Made by a program: the position numbers and the translations under genes. A stretch of 64,000 bases of DNA. It comes from Plotosus lineatus (lineage: Eukaryota > Chordata > Actinopteri > Siluriformes > Plotosidae). A model generated the notes under the pieces. That model searched no databases. It saw nothing but the letters and a program-made list of their open reading frames with translations, and was not told the DNA's origin. Positions 20,985-38,436 of the stretch are shown here, piece after piece; position 1 is the first letter of the stretch; each line of letters begins with the position of its first letter. The stretch covers positions 46,683,580-46,747,579 of the forward strand of contig CM045729.1 of the NCBI GenBank assembly GCA_024760905.1, read 5' to 3'.

Positions 20985-22600
20985 TCATCATCATCATCAT
21001 CATCATCATCTTGCTCCGCCTAGTCTGGGGTCATGTCACAGGGAGTAGCAGCCTAAGCAATGAGGTCCAAACGTCCCTCTCCTCAGCCATTTCATCCAGC
21101 TCTTCCCTGGGGACACCAAGGCATTTCCAGACCAGCCAAGAGACATAATCCCTCCGGCATGTTCTGGGTTGACCACGAGGCCTCTTCCCATTTGGACATG
21201 CCCAAAACGCTACACCAGGAAGGCGTTCAATAGGCATTCTAATCAGATGCCCAAGCCACCTCAACTGACTTCCCTCAACGTGGAGGAGCAGCGGTTCTAC
21301 TCCAGGCTCCTCCCGGATAGTGGGGCTTCTCACCCTATCGCTAAGGGAGAATCCCGCCACCCTGCAAAGGAAGCTCATTTCAGCTGCTTGCATCCGCAAT
21401 CTTGTTCTTTCAGGCACTACCCAAAACTTATGGCCATAGGTGAGGGGTGGAATGTCTATTGACTGGTAAATTGAGTGCCTTGCTTTGCGGCCCAGCTCCC
21501 TCTTAACCACAACGGACTGGTACAAATTCCACTGCACAACAGACGATGCTACAATCTGCCTGCCAATCTCCCACTCCATCCTTCCCTCATTCGTGAACAA
21601 GACCCCACCTCCTCCACTTGGGCCAGGACCTCATTCCAAACCTGGAGGGTGCATTCTACCCTTTTCCAGCTGAGAAAGATGGCCATGGACTTCGCACTCA
21701 GCTGTGAATCACTCCAATGAGAGCTGGAGGTCCCAAATTGAAAGCCAAAAAACAACAAAAAGCAGAGACGGGACCCAATGGCCACCGAACCAGAACCCCT
21801 TAACGCCGTGGTTGCGTCTAGAAATTCTATCCCTAAAACTTATGAACAGAATCGGTGACAAAAGAAAGCCTTGGCGAACTCCAATCCTCACCAGAAATGA
21901 ATTCAAGCTGTTGTTACCAGTGTGGACCAAGCTCTGGCTTCGGTGATACTAAGACCAAATGGCCCTTAGCAATGGGTCCAGTACACCATACTCCCGGAGC
22001 ACACCCCATGAGATATCCTGAGGTACATGGTCAAAAGCCCTCTCTAAATCCACAAAGCACATGTGGACTTACTGGGCAAACTCCCATCCCCCTCCAGGAT
22101 CCTGTAGAGCATATAGAATTGGTTGAGAGTGTAGCGGCCAGGATAAAAACCACAATGTTCCTCCTGAATCTGAGGTTCAACCATCGGTTGGAGCTTCCTC
22201 TTCAGCACCTCTGCATAGACTTTGCCGGATGGGCTGAGGAGTGTGATTCCACAATAATTGGAACACATCCTCCGATCCCCCATTTTGAACAGGGGCCTAC
22301 CGTTTGCTAATCCAGAGGTATGGCCCCCGCTGTCCACATGATGTTGCAGAGGAATGTCAACCAAGACAGTCCTACAACGTCCAGAACCCTGATATATCCG
22401 GATGTGGGTTACTGGTGACCACTGGAGCCAGGCTTGGGGGAGGAGCTTGAAGGCAAGTTGTGGTCGGGCTTCTGCCCATGGAGCCCGGTCGGGCCCAGCC
22501 TGAAAAGGAGACATGGGTCTGCTATCTCATAGACCCACCACCTGTGGGAGGGGCTATAGGGGTCAGGTGCATTGTGAGTTGGGTTGCAGCTGATGGTATT
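20985..22600 (-). mobile_element. Rex3-like LINE, antisense, degenerate
   Basis: On the minus strand the leader begins near 22600 (TCTATGAGATAGCAGACCC), then FKMGDRRMCSNYCGITLLS, IQEEHCGFYPGRYTLNQFY, VRIGVRQGFLLSPILFI, EGRMEWEIGRQIV, a long C-terminal block (ELGRKARHSIYQSI, SQLRWLGHLIRMP, RPRGQPRTCRRDYVSWL) and a (ATG)n 3' tail at 20985-21010. CGGTGACAAAAGAAAGCCTTG near 21853 matches the region of a widely used Rex3 probe primer. The catalytic FADD is lost (about 21740 reads FLLFFGF), so it cannot encode active RT. Confidence 0.85.
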
Positions 22601-22623
22601 GGTTCTGTAGGACTGATACTGTG

Positions 22624-22930
22624 ATGCCGGGAGCTTTCAGTCAGACCCAAAGATGCAGGAGACCGAGTATCATGATACAGATGAGTTTTATTGTACACAG
22701 AGCAGGCACTGGAGTACGGAGAATCGTAGTCACCATAAAGGTGAGGGGAAACATGAAAGCCAAAATTACAAAGGGGAACTTCAGAGTGGGAACTGGTCAA
22801 GCAGGAAGCTGAGAACCAGAAGCCAGAGAGATCACTGGGAAATGTGATTGCATGGAGGGAACAATCTTCTAGAGCTGGGAGGAGCGTGCCACTCATCTTT
22901 ATTGCCCGGTGATGGCTGAGTGGAATCAGA
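22624..22930. repeat. dispersed repeat family X, copy 1
   Basis: CAAAGATGCAGGAGACCGAG, GATGAGTTTTATTGTACACA, AGCCAGAGAGATCACTGGGA and TCTTTATTGCCCGGTGATGG recur in the same order, diverged, at 53870-54360 and 59990-60240. No ends or coding potential were identified, so its class is unknown. Confidence 0.6.
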
Positions 22931-23232
22931 TGTGCTGCTTGGGACTCCACCAACGAGTGAGCCATGCCCCTCACCAGCGCCTACAGTGCTTAAGGAGAGA
23001 ACAAGAGTTATATGCCGCCAATTTCAAAGCCACTCCCAACACAGACCAGAACAGATCCTCGGCTACTAGGATTTTAATGGAATCGATCACAATGTTTTCA
23101 ATGTCTGAAACACCTTGCTCACTTCTGTACCGAGTGCCAATGACCACTGAGCAAGATAATGGTAAACATTGCCATCTTGAGGCAGTTACACGCCAAGTTA
23201 TCAGGACAAGCCCCCCCCTCTCTCTCTGTGTG

Positions 23233-23336
<104 letters not shown>

Positions 23337-23589
23337 GAGGTACACATTCTTCTTCTGGGATACTAGTGATCTTGATCCTTCTGCCTTTCTGAGTCCTGTG
23401 GTCATATTAGAAGCCCCTCCCTTCTGCTGATGAGGATCCTTAATGTTTAAGGCAAAGTATATGCATTTTGTAATTAAATATGATGTTTATAATGCACTCT
23501 AGAAACTGCGGCTTTTTTCTCTTTTTTTAGTTTATATGAATAATAGATGCAGCTTGTTAACAGAGCTAGTTAGTGAGCTATAGTGGCAG

Positions 23590-26500
23590 CAGCCGTGAGG
23601 ATGGGCACAAACAAGTGTCTGTCCTCATGCCGGTCCCAAGCCCGGATAAATGCAGAGGGTTGCAACAGGAAGGGCATCCGGGGTAAAACTTTTGCCAAAA
23701 TACACTATGCAACCTGCCAATACTAATTTCATACCAGATCGGTCAAGGCCCGGATTAACAACGACCGCCATCAGTGCTGTCAACCAACAGGGTGCTGGTG
23801 GAAATTGGACTACTGCTGGTCGAAGAAGAAGAGGACGAAGAAGCAGAGGCTGAAGAAGCAGAGGCGGGCAGGAGACGTGTCCATAGGCGGAGAGAGAAGA
23901 GGAAAAGCATGAGTCTAGGACTGAGAGTAGGGACTTTGAATGTTGGAACTATGGCAGGAAAAGGTAGAGAGCTGGCTGATATGATGCAGAGGAGGTGGAC
24001 ATACTGTGTGTTCAGGAGACCAGGTGGAAAGGTAGCAAGGCTACAAGCTTAGGAGCAGGGTTTAAGCTGTTTTTTCATGGTATGGATGGGAAGAGAAATG
24101 GAGTAGGAGTCATCTTGAAGGAGGGGTTTGTCAGGAATGTTCTAGAAGTGAAAAGAGTGTCAGACAGAGTGATGAGTCTCAAGTTAGAAATTGAAGGCGT
24201 GATGTTCAATGTTGTTAGTGCTTATGCCCCACAGGCAGGATGTGAGCGAGAAGAGAAGGAGAGATTCTGGAGTGAGTTAGCTGAAGTGATGCAGAGTACC
24301 CCCAGAGGTGAAAAAGTGGTCATTGGTGCAGACTTCAATGGACATGTTGGTGCAGGCAACAGAGGGGACGAGGAAGTGATAGACAGGCATGATATCCAGG
24401 ACAGGAACACAGAAGGACAGATGTTGATCGATTTTGCAAAAAGGATGGAAATGGCTGTGGTGAATACTTTCTTCCAGAAGAGAGAGGAGCATAAGGTGAC
24501 TTATAAAAGCGGAGGTAGGAGCACACATGTAGACTACATCATGTGTAGACGTTGTAATTTGAAGGAAGTCAGTGACTGCAAAGTCGTAGTGGGTGAGAGT
24601 GTTGCCAAACAGCACAGGATGGTGGCATGCAGGATGATGTTGATGGTGAGAAAGGTGAAGAAGGCAAAGGCAGAGCAGAAGACAAAGTGGTGGAAGCTGA
24701 AAAAGGAAGAGTGTTGTGTTGTCTTCAAGAAGGAGCTGGAACAGGCTTTGGGTGGTCAGGAAGTGCTTCCAAATGACTGGACAACTACAGCTAATGTGAT
24801 CAGGGAGACACGTAGGAGAGTTCTTGGTGTGTCCTCTGGAAGGACAGTAGATAAGGAGACTTGGTGGTAGAATGAGGTAGTGCAGGAATGTGCACAAAGG
24901 AAGAGGTTAGCTAAGAAGAGGTGGGACATTAAGAGGACCAAAAAGAGTAAACAGGAGTACAGGGAGACACAGCGTAAGGCGAAGGTAGCGGTGTCAAAGG
25001 CCAAACAGAGGGCGTATGGTGACTTGTATGCTAGGCTGGGCAGTAAGGAGGGAGAAAATTATTTATACAGGGTGGCACAGCAGAGAAATAGAGATGGGAA
25101 GGATGTGCAGCAAGTTAGAGTGATTAAGGACAAAGTGGGAAACATATTGACCGATAACAGAAGTGTGCTGGGAAGATGGAAAGAGTACTTTGAAGAGCTG
25201 ATGAATGAGGAAAATGAGAGAGAAAAAAGAGTAGAAGAGGTGACCGTTGAGGACCAAAGGAAGTAGCAAAGATTAGTAAGGGTGGAGTGAGGAGGGCACT
25301 GAAGAGGATGAAGAGTGGAAAGGCAGTTGGTCCTGATGACATACCTGTGGAGATATGGCAGTGTCTAAGATAAGATAAGATAAGATACAGCTTTATTAAT
25401 CTCACAATGGAGAAATTCACTGTTACAGGCTCTTGAGGTACCATCAGTAGGGGGTGCAAAAATAGATACATATACAAACATACACACATACATATATATT
25501 ATATAAGTAAATAAATAAATAGATACATAAATAGTATAAATTAATAAACAATAAAAGAAAAGAAGGGAACGACTTTATAGACTGGCCTATATTAAAGTGT
25601 AATGTATCTGAGTGCAGAGTAGATGGGTTGATATGGTTCACAGTCAGTGGGGTAGATGTGGTTGATTAAAGTGCACGGGGTTTTTATTGCACATAACCGG
25701 TATTTTCACAGACAGTTACAAAGTGGCGTTGTACAGTCTGACAGCGGTGGGAATGAACGACCTGCGGTAGCGCTCCTTCCTGCACTGAGGATGTCTCAGT
25801 CGTCCACTGAAGGAGCTACTCAGCTTCTCTACAGTCTGGTGCAGTGGGTGAGAGCTGTTGACTAAGATGGATGTGAGCTTTGCTACCATCCTCCTCTCCC
25901 TCACCTCCTCCACAGAGTCCAGTGGGCAGCCTAGGACAGCGCTGGCCCTCCTGACCAGCTTGTTCAGTCTCTTTCTGTCCCGCTCTGTGCTGCCCGGGGC
26001 TCAGCAGATGGCAGCGCAGAGGATTGCAGAGGCTACCACAGAGTCATAAAATGTCCTGAGCAGTGGTCTGCATACTCCGAAGGACCTGAGTCTCCTCAGA
26101 AGATGGAGGCGACTCTGGCCCTTCTTGTACAGGGCGTTGGTGTTGTGGGACCAGTCCAGTTTATTGTTGTCGATTTTCAGCAGTCGATTTTCTGACAAGA
26201 ATATTCAGCAATGTCTTAGAGAGTGAGCAGATGCCGGAGGAATGGAGGAGAAGTGTGCCAGGGCCCATTTTTAAGAACAAGGGCGATGTGCAGAGTTCTG
26301 GCAACTACAGAGGGATAAAGTTGATGAGCCATACAATGAAGTTATGGGAAAGAATAGTGGAAACTAGACTAAGGGCAAAGGTCAGCATTTGTGAACAACA
26401 GTTTGGTTTCATGCTAAGAAAGAGCACCACAGATGCAGTGTTTGCTTTGAGGATGTTAGTAGAGAAGTCCATAGAAGGTCAGAAGGAGCTGCAATGTGCC

Positions 26501-27560
26501 TTTGAGGATCTGGAGAAAGCATATGACAGGGTGCCGAGAGATGAACTGTGGTATTGCATGAGGAAGTCTGGAGTCGCAGAGAAGTATGTTGGAAATGGTG
26601 CAGGACATGTATGAGCGATTTAAGACAATAGTGAGGTATGCTGTAGGTGTGACAGAAGAGTTCAAGGTGGAGGTGGGATTGCAACAAGGGTCAGCTCTGA
26701 GCCCCTTTTTGTTTGCGATGGTGATGGACAGGCTGACAGACAAGGTTGGATAAGAATCTCCATGGACTATGATGTTTGCAGATGACATTGTGATCTGTAG
26801 TGAGAGCAGAGAACAAGTGCAGGAAAATCTAGAGACGTGGAGGTATGCCCAGGAAAGGAGAGGAATGAAGGTTAGCCTCAGTAAAACAGAATACATGTGT
26901 GTGAACGACAAGGACCCAAGAGGAACAGTGAGGTTACAGGGAGCAGAGATAAAGAAGGTGGAAGATTTTAAGTACTTAGGCTCAACAGTCCAGAGCAATG
27001 GAGAGTGTGGAAAAGAGGTGAAGAAGCATGTGCCGGCAGGTTGGAATAGCTGGAGAAAAGTGTCCAGTGTGATGTGTGATAGGAGAGTATCAGCAAGAAT
27101 GAAAGGAAAAGTGTACAAGACGGTGTTGAGGCCAGCGATGTTGTATGGTTTAGAAACAGTGGCACTGAGGAAAAGAAAGGAGGCAGAGCTGGAGGTAGCA
27201 GAGATGAAAATGTTGAGGTTCTCTTTGGGAGTAACGAGGATGGATAGGATCAGGAATGAGTACACCAGAGGGACAGCCCATGTAAGATGCTTTGGAGACA
27301 AAGTTAGAGAGGCTAGATTTAGATGGTTTGGACATGTACAGAGGAGGGGTGGTGAGTATATTGGTAGTAGGATGCTGAGGTTGGAACTATCAGGCAGAAA
27401 GCCGCGAGGAAGACCAAAGAGAAGATTTATGAATGTGGTGAAGCAGGACATGAAGGTAGTTGGAGTAAGAGTAGAAGATGCAGAGGATAGGGTGAGATGG
27501 AGGCAGATGATTCGCTGTGGCGACCCCTGAAGGGAAAAGCCGAAAGGAAAAGAAGAAGTG
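23590..27560 (+). mobile_element. RTE-clade LINE, the most complete copy, with a nested LINE
   Basis: Plus-strand copy from the 5' leader (CAAGCCCGGATAAATGCAGA) to the 3' tail (GGCGACCCCTGAAGGGAAAA, then AAGAAG). The endonuclease domain is open over 291 codons from 23995 to 24870 and carries MDILCVQETRWKG, YAPQAG, GADFNGHVGAGNRGDEEV and STHVDYIMCRR. RT resumes after the nested insert: [51 protein letters not shown] (FADD 26775-26786), FKYLGSTVQSNGECGKEV and RRPRGRPK-type C-terminus, with one clean frame from 26769 to 27530. Frame breaks near 24000, 24867, 25260 and 26600, and the insert, make it inactive as it stands. It is the best template here for the family. Confidence 0.85.
25373..26190 (-). 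mobile_element. 3' end of a second LINE clade inserted in the RTE LINE
   Basis: On the minus strand: KLDWSHNTNALYKKGQSRLH, LLRRLRSFGVCRPLLRTFYD, RLNKLVRRASAVLGCPLDSV, HPQCRKERYRRSFIPTAVRL and LYN, then a stop, then TTATTAATAAAGCTGTATCT with repeated TTATC. This is the C-terminal end of a CR1/L2/Rex1-type RT protein plus its short repeat tail. The host LINE resumes at about 26190 with CGATTTTCTGACAAGAATAT. The exact clade is uncertain. Confidence 0.75.
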
Positions 27561-27805
27561 GTAGCGTTAGCTGATGTGTTTACAAAGCAAATTGTATTGG
27601 TTTAGGGTTAGAGTGCCAGAAGCAGTTGAAAATAAAACCTGTGTTATTGTATTGCACTGCATTAATTAATGAAACGGGATATCAGGACACCATGATGATT
27701 CAGATTAAGATTTATAGTACTAAGGGATTTACATGTGATTAAATCACTAATGTAGATGTATGACTATTTATTTTATATGTGATTATTTATATTTGGTACA
27801 GATGA

Positions 27806-27808
<3 letters not shown>

Positions 27809-27848
<40 letters not shown>
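27809..27848. repeat. (TG)n microsatellite
   Basis: About 20 TG units abutting a SINE fragment. Confidence 0.9.
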
Positions 27849-27849
<1 letters not shown>

Positions 27850-27996
27850 GTCCCAATTCGGGTCGCAGGGAAGCTGGTGACCATCTCACCTGACCCAGAT
27901 AGCTGCAGAGCAGTGGCAATCTTGGATAGTGGGCCTGAACCCCCATCCTTGGGATCAGTAATCCAACACCCTACCACCAGGCTACCACTGCCCAGA
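27849..27996 (-). mobile_element. internally deleted tRNA-headed SINE (type A)
   Basis: Minus strand GGGCAGTGGTAGCCTGGTGG and GGGGGTTCAGGCCCACTATC head sequence is joined to the tail piece CAGCTTCCCTGCGACCCGAA. The middle of the SINE is missing. Confidence 0.65.
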
Positions 27997-28505
27997 ACAA
28001 AACATATTTTGAATGTAAAATTTAATTTTCAATTTCTTCTCAAGGGGGATTTGTATCGAGGAAAATACATATCAAATTCATGGCAATTCACTGACTCTGT
28101 CTTTTATTCGACATAGAATTGAAATCGGCATAGCTACTGATCATATTTATGATGTTGCCTTGTTTGATTGTTTATGGTGTAGGAGGGATTAATGTTTTGT
28201 CACTACATGAAAACTAAACATTCATACTGTGAGCAATGCATGCTATAAATGATTAGTGATGTGACACCAAAGAGCTAGTTAACTCTTATTTTCCCATTGA
28301 TGACATGATTTGACATTCTGTAATCACGTAAACTGAAATTATGAGAGATACAGCATTTAACTGAATCTTATAACCGCAAAGGAAAACAGACTGAGTCAAT
28401 TCTCCTTTGAATACATTCTATTCAAATCAAGAAGCTATTTATAAAGTAATGACTACATATGGTGAATAATTCTTACAGGAATCAAAGACAATTTTTTAAA
28501 CAGAG

Positions 28506-28511
28506 TTTATT
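28506..28511 (-). promoter_or_regulatory. poly(A) signal of the CTLA4-like gene
   Basis: AATAAA on the minus strand, about 240 bp after the CTLA4-like stop codon; the first canonical hexamer downstream. Confidence 0.55.
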
Positions 28512-28748
28512 GACTGAGAGGCAGTTATTCAACATTGGGTATACTGTACTTCCATAGGAAACATGTAATGTTTCTTTTCCACCGAAAATTAGAAAGAAAT
28601 TACACAGGAAGCTTTGCAACAAGCTAACTGATTTATCTACCTTCAGATAAAATAGAAAATAGTAGTTGTTTTTTACTGTTATAGTATAATAGTATAAATA
28701 TTTGGTAATGCAAATTCAGATGAATATCACTGATAAGTATTGTACATA

Positions 28749-31250
<2,502 letters not shown>

Positions 31251-31279
31251 TGTGTAACACTTGTGGTGTTTCCCATTGT

Positions 31280-31288
31280 CTTTTTATG
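31280..31288 (-). promoter_or_regulatory. possible TATA-like element upstream of CTLA4-like gene
   Basis: CATAAAAAG on the minus strand lies 30 bp before the start codon, with GGAAA (NFAT-type) words and TGACATCA (CRE/AP-1-type, plus strand near 31321) just upstream. If it were used, the 5' UTR would be almost absent, so the true start site may be elsewhere. Confidence 0.25.
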
Positions 31289-31499
31289 CTTGAAAATTCA
31301 AACTATTATGGAAACCTCTGTGACATCATCAGTGTGACAGGAAACCTCAAACTGACGGTAACTGCCCGAGTCGAGTGCAAATTTTTACATTTGCATGACA
31401 TTCGTGATGCAAGTTTGCAGCTAACTGATGGAAAAACATTGAACGTGCAATTGCAAAAAAAGCAACATATCAGCAAAAATGTACAAACATAACTGAACC

Positions 31500-32430
31500 A
31501 TTCAAAGCTTCACTCAAAATGAAACTCTGATAGCCAAGAATGGAAAGAGTCATGTGGTATTTCTCTGAAATTGTTATGCTAAATCATGAAATTTAGGCTT
31601 CACATGTGTGTGACAGGCATTCATGAATTTACTTTTCTTATTTTTGATAATATGTGCTGAATGGCATACATTAATTCCACAGTGGGTTATTTTTTTCAGA
31701 ATGTCATTATACTGATGTCAAAGTAAGACAAGACTTGTATTTGTTGTATATTGTTATGTATAGACATCTTATAGCAAGTGAAAACCTTTAGAATACAGAC
31801 ACCATTTAAATATTGAGACATTATCATGATGATGATGATGAAGATGATCAATATTAATGTTATTATTAGAAGTTGTACTAAGGGGAGCTGGAGGAGGAGA
31901 AGTAGTAGCAGGAGAATATTTGAGATTTTTTAAATATATTTTCACTCATTTTATATAATTCCTACTGACTACACAGTATAATGCAAACATTGACAGTATT
32001 GATGATGCTGTTCTTGTTTATGCAGATCAATTTTAAATTTCAGCATTATAAGCGAAATTAATATATTTCATACTGATGCACTGTTGGAATTTTTTGTGAT
32101 TTATGAACAGTAATAATAATGGTGTGGAAATTATGTAGGTTTTTATGTGTATGTATTTTTATATGCATGTATGCATGTGGGGGGGGGCATACAAGACGAT
32201 GTATGCTATCTAATAATTTGTAGTAAATTAATGGCTGACTTTTGCACAGAGCCTTAAAGTCATTGCAATAGAACATGTTTTTTTGCAAGGAAAAAAAACA
32301 ATGTAAACCAATAAAAATTGCTTTCATTCACTTAGATTTTTTTTGTGCTGATTGGTCAGTATCTTTCAGTTGTTGTAGAAATAAAATATAACATTAAAAT
32401 CAAAAACTCAGTCAGGTAAATTCACACACC
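31500..32430. other. AT-rich spacer between CD28-like and CTLA4-like genes
   Basis: No exon or repeat seen beyond short GAT-rich and ATT-rich runs. It should contain the CTLA4-like promoter and the CD28-like 3' end. Confidence 0.4.
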
Positions 32431-32434
32431 ATGC

Positions 32435-32440
32435 TTTATT
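32435..32440 (-). promoter_or_regulatory. poly(A) signal of the CD28-like gene
   Basis: AATAAA on the minus strand, about 175 bp after the CD28-like stop codon. Confidence 0.55.
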
Positions 32441-32613
32441 AAGCAGTTGAGTAAATCCATATTCACAAAATATTTTAATAAATTACATATTTATATGTTA
32501 AATTATATTTATACGAATAGGACAGGTTTCATTATGGTGGCTGTAGTCACTTGGTCAGAAATAAATAAACTGGTATGGCATTGGACAGGATGCAGCTGGA
32601 GGTCATGCTGGTC

Positions 32614-35363
<2,750 letters not shown>

Positions 35364-35929
35364 CTCTGCACTCTGCTACCTTTCACAAGTGAAAGAAGAA
35401 CAGAAGTTTTTTTTTCCTGTCTTTGACTACAATGGGAGGATACTGAAGTCAGATGCACCTGCTAAACAGCTGACTGTCATATTATACTACATTTAACTGA
35501 CAACTGTAACAGTCTAATTTTTCATTTAAATTTTCATTATTTTTTTTAAGATCAAATACACGATGACCTGCAGCCACTGACTTCGTTTGGTCTACCTTCA
35601 AGAGATAAATTAGAATTTTCCATATTACTCAGACTAATTTAGTCCAGGATGTCGATTTCTTTATGGAAACGTCTATTTTAACTTTTTTCTGTTGAAATGA
35701 AGAGGTTGTGTGGGAGCTGAAGACCTTTTTGGTAATGAGTCACAACTTTCCTTTCACTGGTCACATCACAGAATAGCAGATTTTGGGGGTATTTCTAATT
35801 TTTCTTTTCTTGTCTTTTTTTTAAACTTTGGTGTCTGGTAGGCAAAGGAAATGTATCATTTTTATGCATGGCTTAGGTGGGTTTTTCACAGTTGATGATT
35901 TAAATTTTTACATCAGGACACTGCTAAAT

Positions 35930-36060
35930 TCTTCTTCTTTTCCTTTCGACTGTTCCCTTCAGGGGTCGCCACAGCGAATCATTTGCCTCCATCTCACCCT
36001 ATCCTCTGCATCTTCTTCTCTTACACCAACTGCGTTCATGTCCTCTTTCACCACATCCAT
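35930..36060 (-). mobile_element. short 3' end of RTE LINE
   Basis: Antisense LINE tail (CTTTCGACTGTTCCCTTCAG then GGGTCGCCACAGCG) carrying the last codons of the LINE protein. TGCTAAAT at 35922-35929 and 36061-36068 is a probable target duplication. It lies about 570 bp upstream of the CD28-like first exon. Confidence 0.85.
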
Positions 36061-36950
36061 TGCTAAATATTTGCCTAAATATTCGAGAGTAGACTCAGTT
36101 GAAAAAATTACTAAGATAATAATAACATCTGTAATTATTTTCAACAGAAAAAAATTCGAATGAGTATTGCCTTATTACCCCGACCAAGGAGTCTTGTGTG
36201 TGTGTGTGTGTGTAAGAGAGAGCGAGAGAGAGAGACTACACTAAATTGAAAACTAATGAGCAGATTTGGATGATATTTTAACCAAACGGGGTTCTTGAGC
36301 TGGGTGTGATTCAGATCTGATGCAGGACTGTTTTGAAGGATTTTTTTAGCATTACGCAAGAGGGCAAGAGGGGCAAAAATAATCCAGAATTCACTAGTAC
36401 AAAAATACAGAACTCAAAAATAATTGCCAAACAGACCACCACAGGCACCATAATTTTACATCATCTGTCACTATCATTATAACCAATGTGAAGAGATTGC
36501 ACTACCACTGTGGAGGTTTGCACTCTCTGAGGGCATTTCTAATTAACATATTTCAAATATTTGCTCCAGGTACAAAATTAAAGGTTTTTAACTTGTACGT
36601 ACTGATATGAACCACATGGTGGCACAACATACACAGAACATGTCTATCAATAAGGCTACCCAATGCCTGGCCTTGATTTGATGTTACAGTACTTTCCTCC
36701 AGCATAATATACCCAGCAATGCAAACAATTCTGAATATCTGTCTTTATTATGCAAATATAAATTTCCAAAAGAGCAATGCAGTGTGGCTTCATTATCGGT
36801 ATGATGATTTGCTTTGGGGTACAAGTGTGTGCTATCTATAGTGGTCTCACTTTTGGTTTAAGTGGTGATGACTCATCAGATGTGTTTTCTCTGATGTGGT
36901 TAGTCTGTAGATTCATAGAAAATCATTATTGGTCTCTCATTGTTTTCCCC

Positions 36951-36952
<2 letters not shown>

Positions 36953-36994
<42 letters not shown>
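36953..36994. repeat. (CA)n microsatellite
   Basis: About 20 CA units. Confidence 0.95.
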
Positions 36995-36998
<4 letters not shown>

Positions 36999-37639
36999 TC
37001 ATATTTCCACCTCTGAATCCCCCCCTCACCCATTGATACAGTCTGTCTTCTAGCAACATTACAAAATGGTGCTGAAACAGAAACTAGTGCATGCATTTCA
37101 CACACAGCCTGTGCATTTGTTTCAAACATTGTGCTTCCTGTGCTGAAAATGCATATAGTCCACAGCAATTGACTACATATGAGTCATAGAGTTTGTATAC
37201 TGTTTATTACAGTTCAATCTGATGAAATAGGTCAGATCAAGAACAATTTCTTGTCGAACTCCTGGATAAAACAATAATGGTTAGAATTAAAAATGAAACA
37301 TAGAAGTGTTTACTTTTTAAAGATACTGTATTTTATTTAATTTGAATATAGTCTACTATATATCCAGCAGCATGACACTAGTCATTCGTCAGCAGTTCAT
37401 GATTTATCCTGGTCAGGGTTGCTTTGGATCTGGATCCCTCCACTTCAACAATGTGGGCCATTCCAGAATACACCCTGAATCTGCACAAGGAATGCTTAGT
37501 AGCCCTTCCACTTAATGGCTTGTTTTATAGAAAACCTCTCAGAAACCTGAACTTAGAATCAATTTGTTATTCTGTAGATGTGAGACAACGATGAACTGAC
37601 CCTCAGAGTCTACAGACCTGATTTAATAAGATGGTAAAT

Positions 37640-37905
37640 GACATCTTGTGGGGTTGATATTGATTACGGTACTGGGCTCATGATCAAAAGGTTGTAAGCA
37701 TGAATTCTGTCAGATCACCACCATGGTCTCCCGCAAAAGTCTCAATGACGAGTACGCCTTAATTGTCTATAGATGACCTGTGATAGATTAGTACCCATTC
37801 AGAAGGAGTTAAACTCTTGCTTCATGCTACATGTAGTTTAGGATAAGCTCTGCCACTATGAGCCAGTAGGCTTTAGAGTGAAAAGTCCAATGGTCTTACC
37901 TTTGC
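37640..37905 (+). mobile_element. decayed SINE (family 2)
   Basis: CTGGGCTCATGATCAAAAGG, AGAAGGAGTTAAACTCTTGC, TTCATGCTAC and CTATGAGCCAGTAGGCT follow the order of the intact copies at 9530 and 62469, with many changes. The tRNA boxes are largely lost. Confidence 0.7.
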
Positions 37906-38436
37906 CTGTATGACATCAGGCAGCTACTGAATGACTCCCGTGACTAGACAAATTGGTAAAAATGTGAAAGCAATTTCAAAACAGTTGTTCAAAGCTGTTA
38001 AAAAATTAATGTAAGGCTGAAGGGGACGCAATTGGTAGAATTTGAACAGATGCAAATCCGCTTCAGAGTAAAGGAAAGAGGCTGGAGGCACAAATAAATG
38101 CACACATCATCATTAATGCATATTATTTTCCGAAATGAAGTGGTGGGCACTATTTATCTTCATTTAATATTTTAAAGTTCTCATTAATTGAAATAAATGT
38201 ATGTTTTTTCTCTTTTGGTCTTGGGATCGGCTTTTTAAAAAAAGGTACTAGAGGGTATGTTATGCTGTTGCTGGGTAGTTCCATTTCTTTGTCCCTTTGA
38301 TAAGCTATGCATGTTTCACATTGACATGTGGGTACAGTATTGTCTAACATGAGGGGTTTTTTAATTATTATTGGTGTTTATTTTTATTACATTACATTTA
38401 CAGCAGTTGGCAGACACCTTTATCTAGAGTGACATA

